DNA from: JAADDG01 sp964450755
Lineage (GTDB): Bacteria; Campylobacterota; Campylobacteria; Campylobacterales; JAADDG01
Assembly (NCBI GenBank): GCA_964450755.1
Contig: CAYVDJ010000001.1
Coordinates: 1 to 30,441, forward strand
Length of the DNA: 30,441 bases
Direction of reading: 5' to 3'
The notes under the pieces are model-generated. The model was not told the origin of the DNA, did not search any database, and saw nothing but the letters and a program-made list of their open reading frames with translations. Of the stretch, positions 8,590 through 16,349 are shown in pieces. The translations under genes were made by a program, and so were the position numbers. Within the stretch, counting starts at the first letter, position 1. Every line of letters begins with the position of its first letter.

Positions 8590-8964
8590 ATGTTAAACAT
8601 TTTGAAAAGATATTTTTTGGTTATGGGATTTTTCTATCTTGTCTCACTCTCTCTATACGGCAGTTCAAAACTCCATATAGATCCCGAAGCGGGAATTGTA
8701 ATAGACAAAGGTTTGGAAGAGGTGAAGAAAAACTGTATCGTTTGTCATACCGGTAGATTTATCGTTCAAAACGGAGGAGACAAAAAGTTTTGGGCAATGA
8801 AGATAAGAGTTATGCAAAAGGGTTTTGGACTCTGGAAACTTGATAAAAAAACATATAATCTGATTATCAACTATCTAGCAAAAAACTATCATAAAAAGTG
8901 GAATAAAAAGAAAAACGACAAAAGCGAAGAGGAACTGATACCCAAAGTAAAATTGAACCTCTAA
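8590..8964 (+). CDS. Small monohaem cytochrome c
   Basis: This 124-residue protein has an N-terminal signal peptide (about residues 1-25) and one haem-attachment motif CIVCH at 49-53. M70 or M75 in the segment FWAMKIRVMQKG could be the sixth haem ligand. The C-terminus is lysine-rich (101-120). The layout, with CxxCH, then W....I..M, then a helix ending in YLAKNY, resembles small periplasmic electron-carrier cytochromes such as the SorB-like group. It follows the PilJ-domain gene by 11 nt with an AAAGGAAAA ribosome site and so is probably co-transcribed. The redox partner is not in the window. DsbD, immediately downstream, can supply reductant for haem attachment in the periplasm. Confidence 0.8.
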   Translation: MLNILKRYFLVMGFFYLVSLSLYGSSKLHIDPEAGIVIDKGLEEVKKNCIVCHTGRFIVQNGGDKKFWAMKIRVMQKGFGLWKLDKKTYNLIINYLAKNYHKKWNKKKNDKSEEELIPKVKLNL

Positions 8965-8987
8965 AAAAGTAAGCAAGGTTTTTTTTT
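8956..8987 (+). terminator. Weak candidate terminator after the cytochrome c gene
   Basis: AACCT (8956-8960) pairs with AGGTT (8976-8980) across a 15-nt loop and runs into nine consecutive T (8979-8987). The short stem is weak, but the T-tract and the new promoter just downstream support a transcript boundary. Confidence 0.35.
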
Positions 8988-8992
8988 ATCTA

Positions 8993-9001
8993 TGCTACAA
9001 T
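8993..9001 (+). promoter_or_regulatory. Extended -10 promoter for dsbD
   Basis: TGCTACAAT (extended TG plus TACAAT at 8996-9001) lies 36 nt before the dsbD ATG. It would start transcription near 9008 and leave a leader of about 30 nt that contains a good AAAGGGAG ribosome site. Confidence 0.55.
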
Positions 9002-9037
9002 TATCCCGATTGAAAATGTTTCTTTAAAAGGGAGAAA

Positions 9038-10831
9038 ATGATAAAAAAAGCTTCAGTGTTACTTTTTATGATATTGACAGTTTTTGCCTATGCCTTGGGA
9101 CAGCAAAAGATTTTGGATCCCAATGAGGCATTTAAAATCGGGGCAAAACTTGAAAACGGAGTAATTCATACGAAAATTGATTTGGGAGATAAAATATACA
9201 TCTATGATGACAAACTTCATTACAAAATCATATCTCCCGAAAAAATCGATCTTACAAAAGAACTTAAACTTCCTCTGCCTGTTAAATTTCATGAATTTAC
9301 AGTTCATAGAGATAATATCAGAGTTGATATTCCTCTCTCTCTTGTCAAAGAAAAACTGCCAAATGCAAAGGAGTTCAAGCTTGAGATTGATTATCAGGGA
9401 TGTTCGGAAGTCGGACTTTGCTATGCACCTTTGAAAAAAGAGTTCTCTTTTCCTCTTGTCTCCTCCATCTCAAAAACTTCAACAAAAAAAGAAATTTCAG
9501 GCTCCGAACAGGACAGGATCGCAGGTGTTTTGGCAGGTGGTAATATATGGCTTATCCTGATCACATTTTTTGGTTTTGGGCTTTTACTTGCACTGACACC
9601 CTGTATATTCCCGATGATACCTATTTTGTCAAGCATTATCGTTTCTCAGTCAAAAGAGAAGATGAATGCAAAAAGAGGTTTTTTCCTGTCTTTGATATAT
9701 GTTCTCTCTATGGCGGCAGCTTATACGATAGCCGGAATATTGGCGGCGCTTTTTGGCAGTAACCTCCAAACCGCTATGCAAAATCCGTGGGTAGTTGTAA
9801 CATTCAGTGCCATATTTGTAGCCCTTGCTTTTTCTATGTTCGGTTTTTATGAGATCTCTCTTCCTGCTTCATGGCAGTCAAAACTCTCCAAAAAATCAAA
9901 TGAAGCCGAAGGAGGCGGTATTGCGGGGATTGCCGTTATGGGATTTTTATCGGCTTTGATAGTAGGTCCCTGTGTTGCTCCTCCTCTTGCGGGTGCTCTT
10001 ATCTATATAGGTCAAACGGGTAATGTTTTACTCGGAGGATCGGCTCTTTTTGTGATGAGTATGGGTATGGGAGTTCCTCTTTTGCTTATTGGTGTAGGAG
10101 CGGGTAAATTTATGCCAAAACCGGGTGTCTGGATGACAAGAGTCTCTTATGTTTTTGGTGTTGTTATGCTTGGAATTGCTATCTGGATGCTTGATAAAAT
10201 TCTTCCGGGTGATGTTACGATGCTTTTATGGGGATTTTTGTTTTTGGGAAGCGCTGTTTATATGGGAGCGCTTGAATCTCTGGAAGAGGGGGTTGGCGGA
10301 TGGAGTAAATTTATCAAATCCATAGGAGTATTTTTTCTTGTCTATTCTCTCTTTTTATTTGTAGGTTTTTTTACTCATGCTACAAATCCTTTTGATCCTC
10401 TTGAAAAATTAACTTTAAAAAGCACCAAATCTTTATCGACTTCCCCTGAGGAGTATGCCAAAGAGATTGATTTTAAAAAGATATCGACTTTGAAAGAGCT
10501 TGAAAACATTGTAAAAAACAGTAAAAAACCTCTTTTGATAGATTTTAGCGCAAAATGGTGTACTTCCTGCAAAGAGTTTGAAAATATCACTTTTAAAGAT
10601 GCAGAGGTTATAAAAGAGATGAAAGGTTTTGAACTTTATCGTATTGATGTAACCAACAACAGCGATGAAGATAAAAAACTTCTAAAGCGTTTTGGACTTT
10701 TCGGACCTCCTGGAATCATCTTTTTCAAAGACGGAAAGGAACTCAAAGATTTGGAAGTTGTTGGTTACAAAGAACCTAAAGAATTTTTGGACTATCTAAA
10801 AAGAGTAAAAGAGAGCGGTGAGAGATGGTAA
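9038..10831 (+). CDS. dsbD: Thiol:disulfide interchange protein DsbD
   Basis: This 597-residue inner-membrane protein carries electrons from cytoplasmic thioredoxin to periplasmic thiol proteins. All three modules are complete. After a signal peptide (1-21) comes the periplasmic alpha domain with its Cys pair C122/C128 (GCSEVGLC). The eight-helix CcdA-like core follows with C189 (LTPCIFP) and C312 (VGPCVAP). The C-terminal thioredoxin domain has the WCTSC active site (C508/C511). Length matches E. coli DsbD (about 565 residues). It probably keeps apocytochrome CxxCH cysteines reduced, fitting the upstream cytochrome c gene. The stop overlaps the next gene's ATG by 7 nt, indicating translational coupling. 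Confidence 0.95.
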   Translation: MIKKASVLLFMILTVFAYALGQQKILDPNEAFKIGAKLENGVIHTKIDLGDKIYIYDDKLHYKIISPEKIDLTKELKLPLPVKFHEFTVHRDNIRVDIPLSLVKEKLPNAKEFKLEIDYQGCSEVGLCYAPLKKEFSFPLVSSISKTSTKKEISGSEQDRIAGVLAGGNIWLILITFFGFGLLLALTPCIFPMIPILSSIIVSQSKEKMNAKRGFFLSLIYVLSMAAAYTIAGILAALFGSNLQTAMQNPWVVVTFSAIFVALAFSMFGFYEISLPASWQSKLSKKSNEAEGGGIAGIAVMGFLSALIVGPCVAPPLAGALIYIGQTGNVLLGGSALFVMSMGMGVPLLLIGVGAGKFMPKPGVWMTRVSYVFGVVMLGIAIWMLDKILPGDVTMLLWGFLFLGSAVYMGALESLEEGVGGWSKFIKSIGVFFLVYSLFLFVGFFTHATNPFDPLEKLTLKSTKSLSTSPEEYAKEIDFKKISTLKELENIVKNSKKPLLIDFSAKWCTSCKEFENITFKDAEVIKEMKGFELYRIDVTNNSDEDKKLLKRFGLFGPPGIIFFKDGKELKDLEVVGYKEPKEFLDYLKRVKESGERW

Positions 10832-12042
10832 TAAAAAATGCAACTGTCATAAGAGATGGAGTACAAAAAAAGGTGGATGTAAAAATAGCTGATGATAAAA
10901 TAATTGAAATATCTACCGCTATTACAACACTTGGAGATGAATTTATCGATGCCGAAGGACTTTTTTTGTTTCCGGGAATGATAGATTTAAATGTCCGTCT
11001 TTTCAATGACAAACTAAACAGAAAAAATCTCAACCGTCTTTTTGAAAATGCTTTGACGGGGGGAGTTACCACTTTTGTTTTGATGCCGGATTTTACTCCT
11101 TCCATCGATAATGAAACAGTTCTTGAATTTCTAAGTGCAAAAATAGTTCAGGAAAGCAAAGTAGATCTTATCCTCTCTATTGCCGCAAGTGGTGATGAGA
11201 AGTTAAATAATATCTCTACACTTTTAAAATACGGCTCGGACATCCTTTTTAATAAATCAGCCGTAAACGGTAATATCATGAGAAGGGTTATGCAGTATGC
11301 CAAGATGAAAGATATTCCTCTTTTTGCTTTTTGCAACAATCCTGAGTTAAATGACAGCGGAGTGATGAATGAATCGGAAGTTTCATTCAGGCTCGGATTG
11401 CCCGGAATTTCCAAGATAAGTGAGATAAGTGAAGTAGCCAAAATCGCCCAGATGGCTCTTTATTATGATACGAAAATTCTTTTTCAAAGTCTCTCTACCA
11501 AAAAATCAATAGAGCTTGTCGAGGATGTTAAAAAGAGTTATGACAAGATATTTTGTGAAGTTTCCATTCATCATCTTATAAAAAATGATCTCTGTTGTGA
11601 TGATTTTAATACTGCTGCCAAAATCATGCCCCCTTTAAGAGAAGAGGAGGAGAGAAAAAAGCTGATAGAGGCTCTTAAGGATGATAAAATAGATACGATT
11701 ACATCTTTGCACTCTCCAAAATCCGTTGTTTACAAAGATGTGGCTTTTGAAAAAGCGCATTACGGTATCGATTCGCTGAGGGATTTTCTGCCTCTTTGTT
11801 ACACTTATCTGATTAAAAAAGAGATCATCGATTTTGAGAAATTATTTGAAAAAATAAGTCTCAATCCTGCAAAAATTTTAGGTTTTGAGGATAGAGGAAA
11901 GATAGAAGAGGGATACAGAGCAGACCTTGTTTTATTTGACCCTTCATATAAAGCTCTCCAAAAAAGTAAAAATTCGCTATACTATAATGAACAAATTGAA
12001 GGTAGAATTACCGATATAATTGTTAAAGGGAGCATATTATGA
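10825..12042 (+). CDS. Dihydroorotase-like protein lacking catalytic metal ligands (PyrC'/PyrX type)
   Basis: This 405-residue amidohydrolase-fold protein is clearly related to class I dihydroorotase: PGMIDLNVRL near residue 50, ALTGGVTTFVLMPD at 76-89, IHHL at 248-251, and the C-terminal block SLNPAKILGF...GKIEEGYRADLVLFDP (345-373). Several active-site positions are changed. The HxH of the first metal motif is N56-V-R58, the HCED motif reads FCNN (169-172), and the catalytic Asp of the TDHAP motif is replaced (TSLHSP, L295). It is therefore unlikely to hydrolyse dihydroorotate. Inactive homologues of this type, such as PyrC' of Pseudomonas, are structural partners needed for aspartate transcarbamoylase assembly; that role here is inference. 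It overlaps dsbD and shares an ATGA with the next gene. Confidence 0.85.
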   Translation: MVIKNATVIRDGVQKKVDVKIADDKIIEISTAITTLGDEFIDAEGLFLFPGMIDLNVRLFNDKLNRKNLNRLFENALTGGVTTFVLMPDFTPSIDNETVLEFLSAKIVQESKVDLILSIAASGDEKLNNISTLLKYGSDILFNKSAVNGNIMRRVMQYAKMKDIPLFAFCNNPELNDSGVMNESEVSFRLGLPGISKISEISEVAKIAQMALYYDTKILFQSLSTKKSIELVEDVKKSYDKIFCEVSIHHLIKNDLCCDDFNTAAKIMPPLREEEERKKLIEALKDDKIDTITSLHSPKSVVYKDVAFEKAHYGIDSLRDFLPLCYTYLIKKEIIDFEKLFEKISLNPAKILGFEDRGKIEEGYRADLVLFDPSYKALQKSKNSLYYNEQIEGRITDIIVKGSIL

Positions 12043-12833
12043 AAAGGAGTATGAGTGTAAACGGGGCATTTTATCCGGCAGGGTGCAAAGAGTGTGAAAA
12101 TATGTTTGAAGAGTTTAATACTCTTTTGGAAAAAAGTTTAAACGGAGATGAATTACCCAAAATCTCTCCAAAAGCGGTTATAGTACCCCATGCGGGTTAT
12201 GTCTATTCGGGTTTTACGGCAAATATTGCCTACAAAGTTTTACAAAACAGCTCATTTAAAAGAGCCGTTGTTATAGGTCCTAGTCATAGAGTATATTTTG
12301 AAGGAACAAGCGGGAGCTATTTTGATGAATATGAAACTCCTTGCGGAGATTTTGAAATAGACAGAAAATATTTGGAAGAGTTGGAAGGCAAATTTCCTTT
12401 TGGTTTTTACCAAAATGCTCATGCCGAACACAGTAGTGAGGTTCAGATGCCGTTTTTAAAGTACTATTTTCCAAATATCAAAGTGATTGAATTTGTATAT
12501 TCCAACGAAGATCCTGTTCGTTTGGCGGCAATGGTCAAATATCTTTTGGAAGACAAAGACAATGTGGTTATTATCAGTACCGATTTGAGTCACTATCATG
12601 AACAGCAAAAAGCAAACAGACTTGACAGTATCTGTATCAATGCCGTTTATGCTCTTGATGAAAAAAGACTTAAAAACGGTTGTGAAGCCTGTGGAATTAT
12701 CGGTATGGAAGCACTGATAAGAGCGGCAAAAGAGCTTGAACTTGGTGTTCAGATACTGAATTACCAGACAAGCGGAGATATTACCGGTGATAATTCGTCC
12801 GTTGTAGGTTATATGAGTGCGGCGATCTTTTAG
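12039..12833 (+). CDS. amrB: MEMO1 family / AmmeMemoRadiSam system protein B
   Basis: This 264-residue protein belongs to the MEMO family, whose fold resembles class III extradiol dioxygenases. Conserved blocks are GAFYPAG (9-15), VPHAGYVYSG (49-58, H51), IGPSHR (79-84, H83), EHSSEVQMPFL (130-140), STDLSHYH (180-187, H185) and the C-terminal NYQTSGDITGDNSSVVGYMS. The three His are where MEMO proteins hold a metal. In many genomes it is encoded with AMMECR1-like (A) and radical SAM components; neither is within this window. The molecular function of the bacterial protein is not well established. The ATG overlaps the previous stop in an ATGA, indicating coupling with the dihydroorotase-like gene. 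Confidence 0.88.
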   Translation: MKRSMSVNGAFYPAGCKECENMFEEFNTLLEKSLNGDELPKISPKAVIVPHAGYVYSGFTANIAYKVLQNSSFKRAVVIGPSHRVYFEGTSGSYFDEYETPCGDFEIDRKYLEELEGKFPFGFYQNAHAEHSSEVQMPFLKYYFPNIKVIEFVYSNEDPVRLAAMVKYLLEDKDNVVIISTDLSHYHEQQKANRLDSICINAVYALDEKRLKNGCEACGIIGMEALIRAAKELELGVQILNYQTSGDITGDNSSVVGYMSAAIF

Positions 12834-13659
12834 AAGGCTTGGAGACAGAGAATCTCTTTTTATATCCAATTTTCAAAACAGATTTATCGGAGATGACGGG
12901 GCGGTAGCAGGAGAGTGGGTTTATTCAAAAGATCTCTTTTGTGAAAATATCCATTTTAAAAGAGAGTGGATGAGTTTGGAAGAGATAGCTGCCAAAAGTA
13001 TGCTTGTAAATATCTCCGATGCTATTGTTATGAATGCAAAAGTAAAATATGCTTTAATAGGCATAGAAATTCCAAAATCTTTTTCAACAGCTATGATGAA
13101 AGAGCTGTGGGAGGGATTTAACAAAACAGCGTTGGAATTTGGATTTTTGATCATAGGGGGAGATACGGTAGGAGGAGAGAGACTGAATATCTCCATAACT
13201 TTGATCTCCCATACCAAAAAACCGATTTACAGAAGCGGGGTAAAAGAGGGGGATATAGTAGCCTATACCGGTGATTTGGGAAGATCAAAAAGGGATCTTG
13301 ACAGACTGCTTAGGGGTTTTAAAGTAAATTCCTCTTCAAAATTTATAAAACCTGTTTTAAAAGACAGATTTTTTTATAAAGCTTCTTCATATATAAATGC
13401 AGCAATGGATATATCCGACGGACTTGGCAAAGACCTCTCAAGACTCTCTTTGTCAAGCAAAAAAGGATTTGATTTTACAAAGAAGTTTGATAAAAGAATT
13501 TTATGCAGCGGGGAAGAGTATGAGATACTTTTCTCCTTCTCTCCTGAAAATTTAAAAAAGATTTTAAATATATCCAAAATGACAAGAACAAAAATCACTC
13601 TTTTTGCCAAAGCAAAAAGAGGCAGATATAAAAATATATGCAAATCACACCATTTTTAA
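12817..13659 (+). CDS. thiL: Thiamine-monophosphate kinase ThiL
   Basis: ThiL phosphorylates thiamine monophosphate to the active cofactor thiamine diphosphate using ATP. Diagnostic motifs are the N-terminal IGDDGAV (24-30) metal/ATP loop, NISDAIVMNAK (65-75), FLIIGGDTVGGERL (110-123) and MDISDGLGKDLSRL (197-210). At 280 residues it is shorter than E. coli ThiL (325) but contains the whole core. The best start is GTG at 12817, which overlaps the end of the MEMO gene by 17 nt and has AGG 8 nt upstream. No in-frame ATG is nearby, and the family's conserved region begins within ten residues of this codon. Confidence 0.88.
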   Translation: MRRSFRRLGDRESLFISNFQNRFIGDDGAVAGEWVYSKDLFCENIHFKREWMSLEEIAAKSMLVNISDAIVMNAKVKYALIGIEIPKSFSTAMMKELWEGFNKTALEFGFLIIGGDTVGGERLNISITLISHTKKPIYRSGVKEGDIVAYTGDLGRSKRDLDRLLRGFKVNSSSKFIKPVLKDRFFYKASSYINAAMDISDGLGKDLSRLSLSSKKGFDFTKKFDKRILCSGEEYEILFSFSPENLKKILNISKMTRTKITLFAKAKRGRYKNICKSHHF

Positions 13660-13669
13660 AGGAACAGTT

Positions 13670-14755
13670 TTGAACAGACTTTTTGCCTATTCTCATTCTC
13701 CGATAGAGGTTCATTTTTCCAAAAATTCAAAAGATTTTGTTGTAAGTGAAATTCCTCTTTATGAATTTAAAGGAGAGGGTGAACATCTAATCCTTCATGT
13801 TCGTAAAAAAGATATGACGACATGGGAGATGTTAAAAGCTTTCAGCGAACAGACCGGGGTTAAAGTAAAGGAATTTGGTTATGCAGGACTTAAAGACAAA
13901 GAGGGAATGACTGTGCAGTATATCTCTTTGCCCAAAAAAAAAGAGAAAGAGATAGATAACTTTCATCATGACAAAATCAAAATTTTGGATAGAAGGTATC
14001 ATACAAACAAGCTTAAAATCGGACATCTAAAGGGAAATAATTTTTTTATCAGATTAAAAAAAACAAATAAAGCTGATGCCAAAAAGATAAAAAATATTTT
14101 ATCAATCTTTGAAAAAGAGGGGATTGCCAACTATTTTGGTTATCAGAGATTTGGAAAAGAGAAAAACAACTTTTTGACAGGCAGAGAGATTTTGGAAGGT
14201 AAAAGAAGAGAGAGAAACAAAAAGATGAGAAATTTTTATATCAGTGCCTATCAAAGTCATCTTTTTAATCTCTGGCTTAGCAGGAGGGTTGAGATAAACA
14301 AATTTTTTGCCTCTTTTAATGAAAAAGAGCTTGAGAATGTTTTTGATTTCAATAAAGATACGATTAAACAGATAAAAAGACAAAAAAGTTTTTGCAAACT
14401 TCTTCCGGGAGATGTTTTGCACCACTATCCTTATGGAAGAGTATTTTTATGTAATGATACAGAAGAGGAATCTGAAAGATTTATGCAAAAAGAGATTACG
14501 CTAACGGGAGTACTGCCCGGCAAAAAAGCAGTCAGAGCCGAAGGATTGGCAGCAGAAATAGAGAAAAATTTCTTTGGAGAGTGTGAAGAGTATCTTGATA
14601 AAATGCAAGGCGGCAGAAGATTTGCATGGATTTGGCCTCAGAATATAAAGAGTGTTTATAAAGAGGAAAATGCGTGGTTTGAATTCTCTTTTGACCTTCC
14701 AAAAGGCTCTTATGCAACTGTTTTATTGGAGGAGTTGACACACAAAAAAAATTAG
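13670..14755 (+). CDS. truD: tRNA pseudouridine(13) synthase TruD
   Basis: TruD converts U13 of certain tRNAs to pseudouridine. The hallmark GYAGLKDKEGMTVQ contains the catalytic Asp (D76 counted from this start), and NYFGYQRFG is the second family motif. The frame is open further upstream to a TTG at 13604 inside thiL. However, a TTG at 13670 has an ideal AAAGGA site (13658-13663) 6 nt upstream, begins just after the thiL stop, and matches the beginning I remember for Helicobacter TruD. I therefore prefer this start, giving 361 residues. An alternative at 13604 would add 22 residues. Its last 20 nt contain the rnpB -35 box. Confidence 0.9.
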   Translation: MNRLFAYSHSPIEVHFSKNSKDFVVSEIPLYEFKGEGEHLILHVRKKDMTTWEMLKAFSEQTGVKVKEFGYAGLKDKEGMTVQYISLPKKKEKEIDNFHHDKIKILDRRYHTNKLKIGHLKGNNFFIRLKKTNKADAKKIKNILSIFEKEGIANYFGYQRFGKEKNNFLTGREILEGKRRERNKKMRNFYISAYQSHLFNLWLSRRVEINKFFASFNEKELENVFDFNKDTIKQIKRQKSFCKLLPGDVLHHYPYGRVFLCNDTEEESERFMQKEITLTGVLPGKKAVRAEGLAAEIEKNFFGECEEYLDKMQGGRRFAWIWPQNIKSVYKEENAWFEFSFDLPKGSYATVLLEELTHKKN

Positions 14756-14763
14756 GGTATAGT
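14735..14763 (+). promoter_or_regulatory. Near-consensus sigma-70 promoter for rnpB
   Basis: TTGACA (14735-14740) and TATAGT (14758-14763) are separated by exactly 17 nt. This is the only promoter seen here with a perfect -35 box. The -35 lies inside truD and the -10 just after its stop. Transcription would begin near 14770, about 10 nt before the RNase P RNA helix P1. A shifted TATAAC lies at 14763-14768. Confidence 0.75.
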
Positions 14764-14779
14764 ATAACTATCCATTCAA

Positions 14780-15106
14780 AGAGGTACGGCAGGTGATTGC
14801 TTGAATATTCAAGAGGAAAGTCCGGGCTGCAATGAGACAGGGTTCCGTCTAACGGACGGCCGACGCAAGTCGAGGGAAAGTGCAACAGAAAGCAGACCGC
14901 CTCTGTTTACAGAGGTAAGGGTGAAACGGTGGTGTAAGAGACCACCGGTGCTTTTGGTAACAAAAGCAGCCGGGTAAACCCAACCCGCAGCAAGAAGAGT
15001 ATGGTTATTGTCTCATATTTTTAACTCTTCGCTAAAACTCTATCGCAGGATAGAGGTTAGATGAATAATCACCCAACGACAGAACCCGGCTTATCGCCGT
15101 GCCTCT
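14780..15106 (+). ncRNA. rnpB: RNase P RNA (bacterial type A)
   Basis: This is the catalytic RNA that trims the 5' leaders of precursor tRNAs. The terminal helix P1 is AGAGGTACGGC (14780-14790) pairing with GCCGTGCCTCT (15096-15106), with one G-U. The universally conserved core is present: GAGGAAAGTCCGGGCT near 14813, AGGGTGAAACGGTGG near 14918 with GTAAGAGACCACCG, the CCGGGTAAACCC loop that binds the tRNA CCA end near 14970, and ACAGAACCCGGCTTA (15079-15093), which forms P4. Length of about 327 nt is normal. It lies between truD and the end of lnt, converging on lnt with an 8-nt gap. No clear terminator follows it. Confidence 0.97.
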
Positions 15107-15114
15107 ATCTCCTT

Positions 15115-16272
15115 CTAAGGCATGATTACTTTGCTTATTCCCATATTTGCCGAATGAAAAATCACTATATTGTACTTTTTGGAAAAATATTTTAAGAGCA
15201 GTTTTTGCAGATTTGGTTCTATCGAAGGAGTAAACCATGCATTGTTGCTGATAGCTATCATATAAGAGGGAGCATTTTTGTAAAGTTCGTCTCTTGTTGC
15301 CTCATAGCAGATGGCATTTCTAAATCTGTATCCCTTTATATCTATATCAACCGGATTTTCAGCAGTTGAATAATCACTTGCTCCGTCAAAAAAGATATCA
15401 TTTATATATTTTGCGATGAATTTTGGCAAAGGCACCTCTTCACCAAAGGGCACCAACAAAACTTTATCGGCTATCGTAACATTTGTATCTGTAAAATAGT
15501 AGGTGGAGTTATAATATTTTCCTTCTCTGTAAGAGAGAGAACCTGTTACAATCGTTATCTTTTTTGAAAGCTCTTTCAATGTCTCCATCAGATTCGGATT
15601 TCTGTCAAGATAGAGAGGAAATATACTCTCACTCAAAATTATGAGATCATATTTTTCATCTATCGCCTCTTTTATATCCAAGAGATTTTTTTTGATGATA
15701 TCGGGCAGATATTTTTTGTCCCATTTTATTTTCTGAGAGAGTTTTGGTTGAGTCAGTTTTATCTTTAGATGAGGAAGTGTTAAATGGGAAGGATGATTTA
15801 GAGAGAGTAAAAAGGGTATGAGAGCTAAGATTTTATAATATTTTTTCAACTCTGTAAAAAAGATTATCGATAATAAAAAAAGTCCAAATTGCCATTTTAA
15901 AACTCCTGTGAAACTGTCTGTCAAAGTAACTTCGGGGATAAACCAGTTAAATCCCAAAGGATGTATGAAACTGAGCAAAAGCAGTAAAACAGCCCTTGGC
16001 AGAGGGTTTTGAAAAAGTCCTATGATCCAAAAAATAGTTCCGTAAAGAAAAGCGCCAAAAAGAATCATCAAAGGTATAACAAAATCAAGATCATAATATC
16101 TAAACGAAAATCCTACCCAGTAAAACCAAAATATCCCTGTAAAAAAACCGCTCCAAAAAAGAACCATACGGTTTTCTTTCAAGAGCATATAAAAACCTGC
16201 TATTGCACAAACGGTGTCGATAAGAGGAATTTTTATTGTAAAAAAGTCAAGATAAATGAAAAGAGACAACAA
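15115..16272 (-). CDS. lnt: Apolipoprotein N-acyltransferase Lnt
   Basis: Lnt adds the third acyl chain to the N-terminal Cys of lipoproteins in the inner membrane. Several N-terminal transmembrane segments precede a nitrilase-like domain with the catalytic triad: Glu in LSES (E215), Lys in IADKVLLVPFGEE (K270) and Cys in NAICYEA (C322), plus the SNNAWF motif. Numbering uses the TTG at 16272. The frame stays open to ATG 16380 and GTG 16389, but those overlap yajC on the other strand, and a TATAAT at 16300-16295 on this strand favours a start near 16272; the true start remains uncertain. The protein ends about 23 residues after SNNAWF, short compared with E. coli Lnt. I recall similarly short Lnt proteins in this phylum, about 425-440 residues. 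Confidence 0.88.
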   Translation of the reverse strand: MLSLFIYLDFFTIKIPLIDTVCAIAGFYMLLKENRMVLFWSGFFTGIFWFYWVGFSFRYYDLDFVIPLMILFGAFLYGTIFWIIGLFQNPLPRAVLLLLLSFIHPLGFNWFIPEVTLTDSFTGVLKWQFGLFLLSIIFFTELKKYYKILALIPFLLSLNHPSHLTLPHLKIKLTQPKLSQKIKWDKKYLPDIIKKNLLDIKEAIDEKYDLIILSESIFPLYLDRNPNLMETLKELSKKITIVTGSLSYREGKYYNSTYYFTDTNVTIADKVLLVPFGEEVPLPKFIAKYINDIFFDGASDYSTAENPVDIDIKGYRFRNAICYEATRDELYKNAPSYMIAISNNAWFTPSIEPNLQKLLLKYFSKKYNIVIFHSANMGISKVIMP

Positions 16273-16273
16273 G

Positions 16274-16292
16274 AAGGCTGAAAAAAAGCCTT
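16274..16292. other. Hairpin between lnt and yajC promoters
   Basis: AAGGCT (16274-16279) and AGCCTT (16287-16292) form a 6-bp stem around a GAAAAAA loop. On the plus strand it is followed by TTATTATA. It lies immediately upstream of the preferred lnt start and between the two divergent promoters. It may be a bidirectional insulator-like terminator or a chance palindrome. Confidence 0.3.
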
Positions 16293-16294
16293 TT

Positions 16295-16300
16295 ATTATA
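16295..16300 (-). promoter_or_regulatory. Candidate -10 box for lnt
   Basis: On the minus strand this reads TATAAT. It would start transcription near 16288 and leave a leader of about 16 nt before the preferred TTG start. It would fall inside the coding region if the longer upstream start were used. Confidence 0.35.
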
Positions 16301-16307
16301 AAAATAA

Positions 16308-16316
16308 TGGTAAAAT
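16308..16316 (+). promoter_or_regulatory. Extended -10 promoter for the yajC-secDF operon
   Basis: TGGTAAAAT contains the extended TG and a TAAAAT hexamer (16311-16316). It is 34 nt upstream of the preferred yajC start, and no gene on the same strand lies closer upstream than rnpB. It probably drives at least yajC-secD-secF and may serve much of the tightly packed run to 30441. Confidence 0.5.
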
Positions 16317-16349
16317 ACTGCCTTAAATTTTTTAATGTAAAGGATGGAT

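Noticed and set aside
12456..12869. Open frame of 137 codons on the minus strand
   Set aside because: It is antisense to the MEMO and thiL genes, with no ribosome site or recognisable domain.
14532..15238. Minus-strand open frames across the truD end and rnpB
   Set aside because: They cover the RNase P RNA, whose conserved helices fully explain the sequence.
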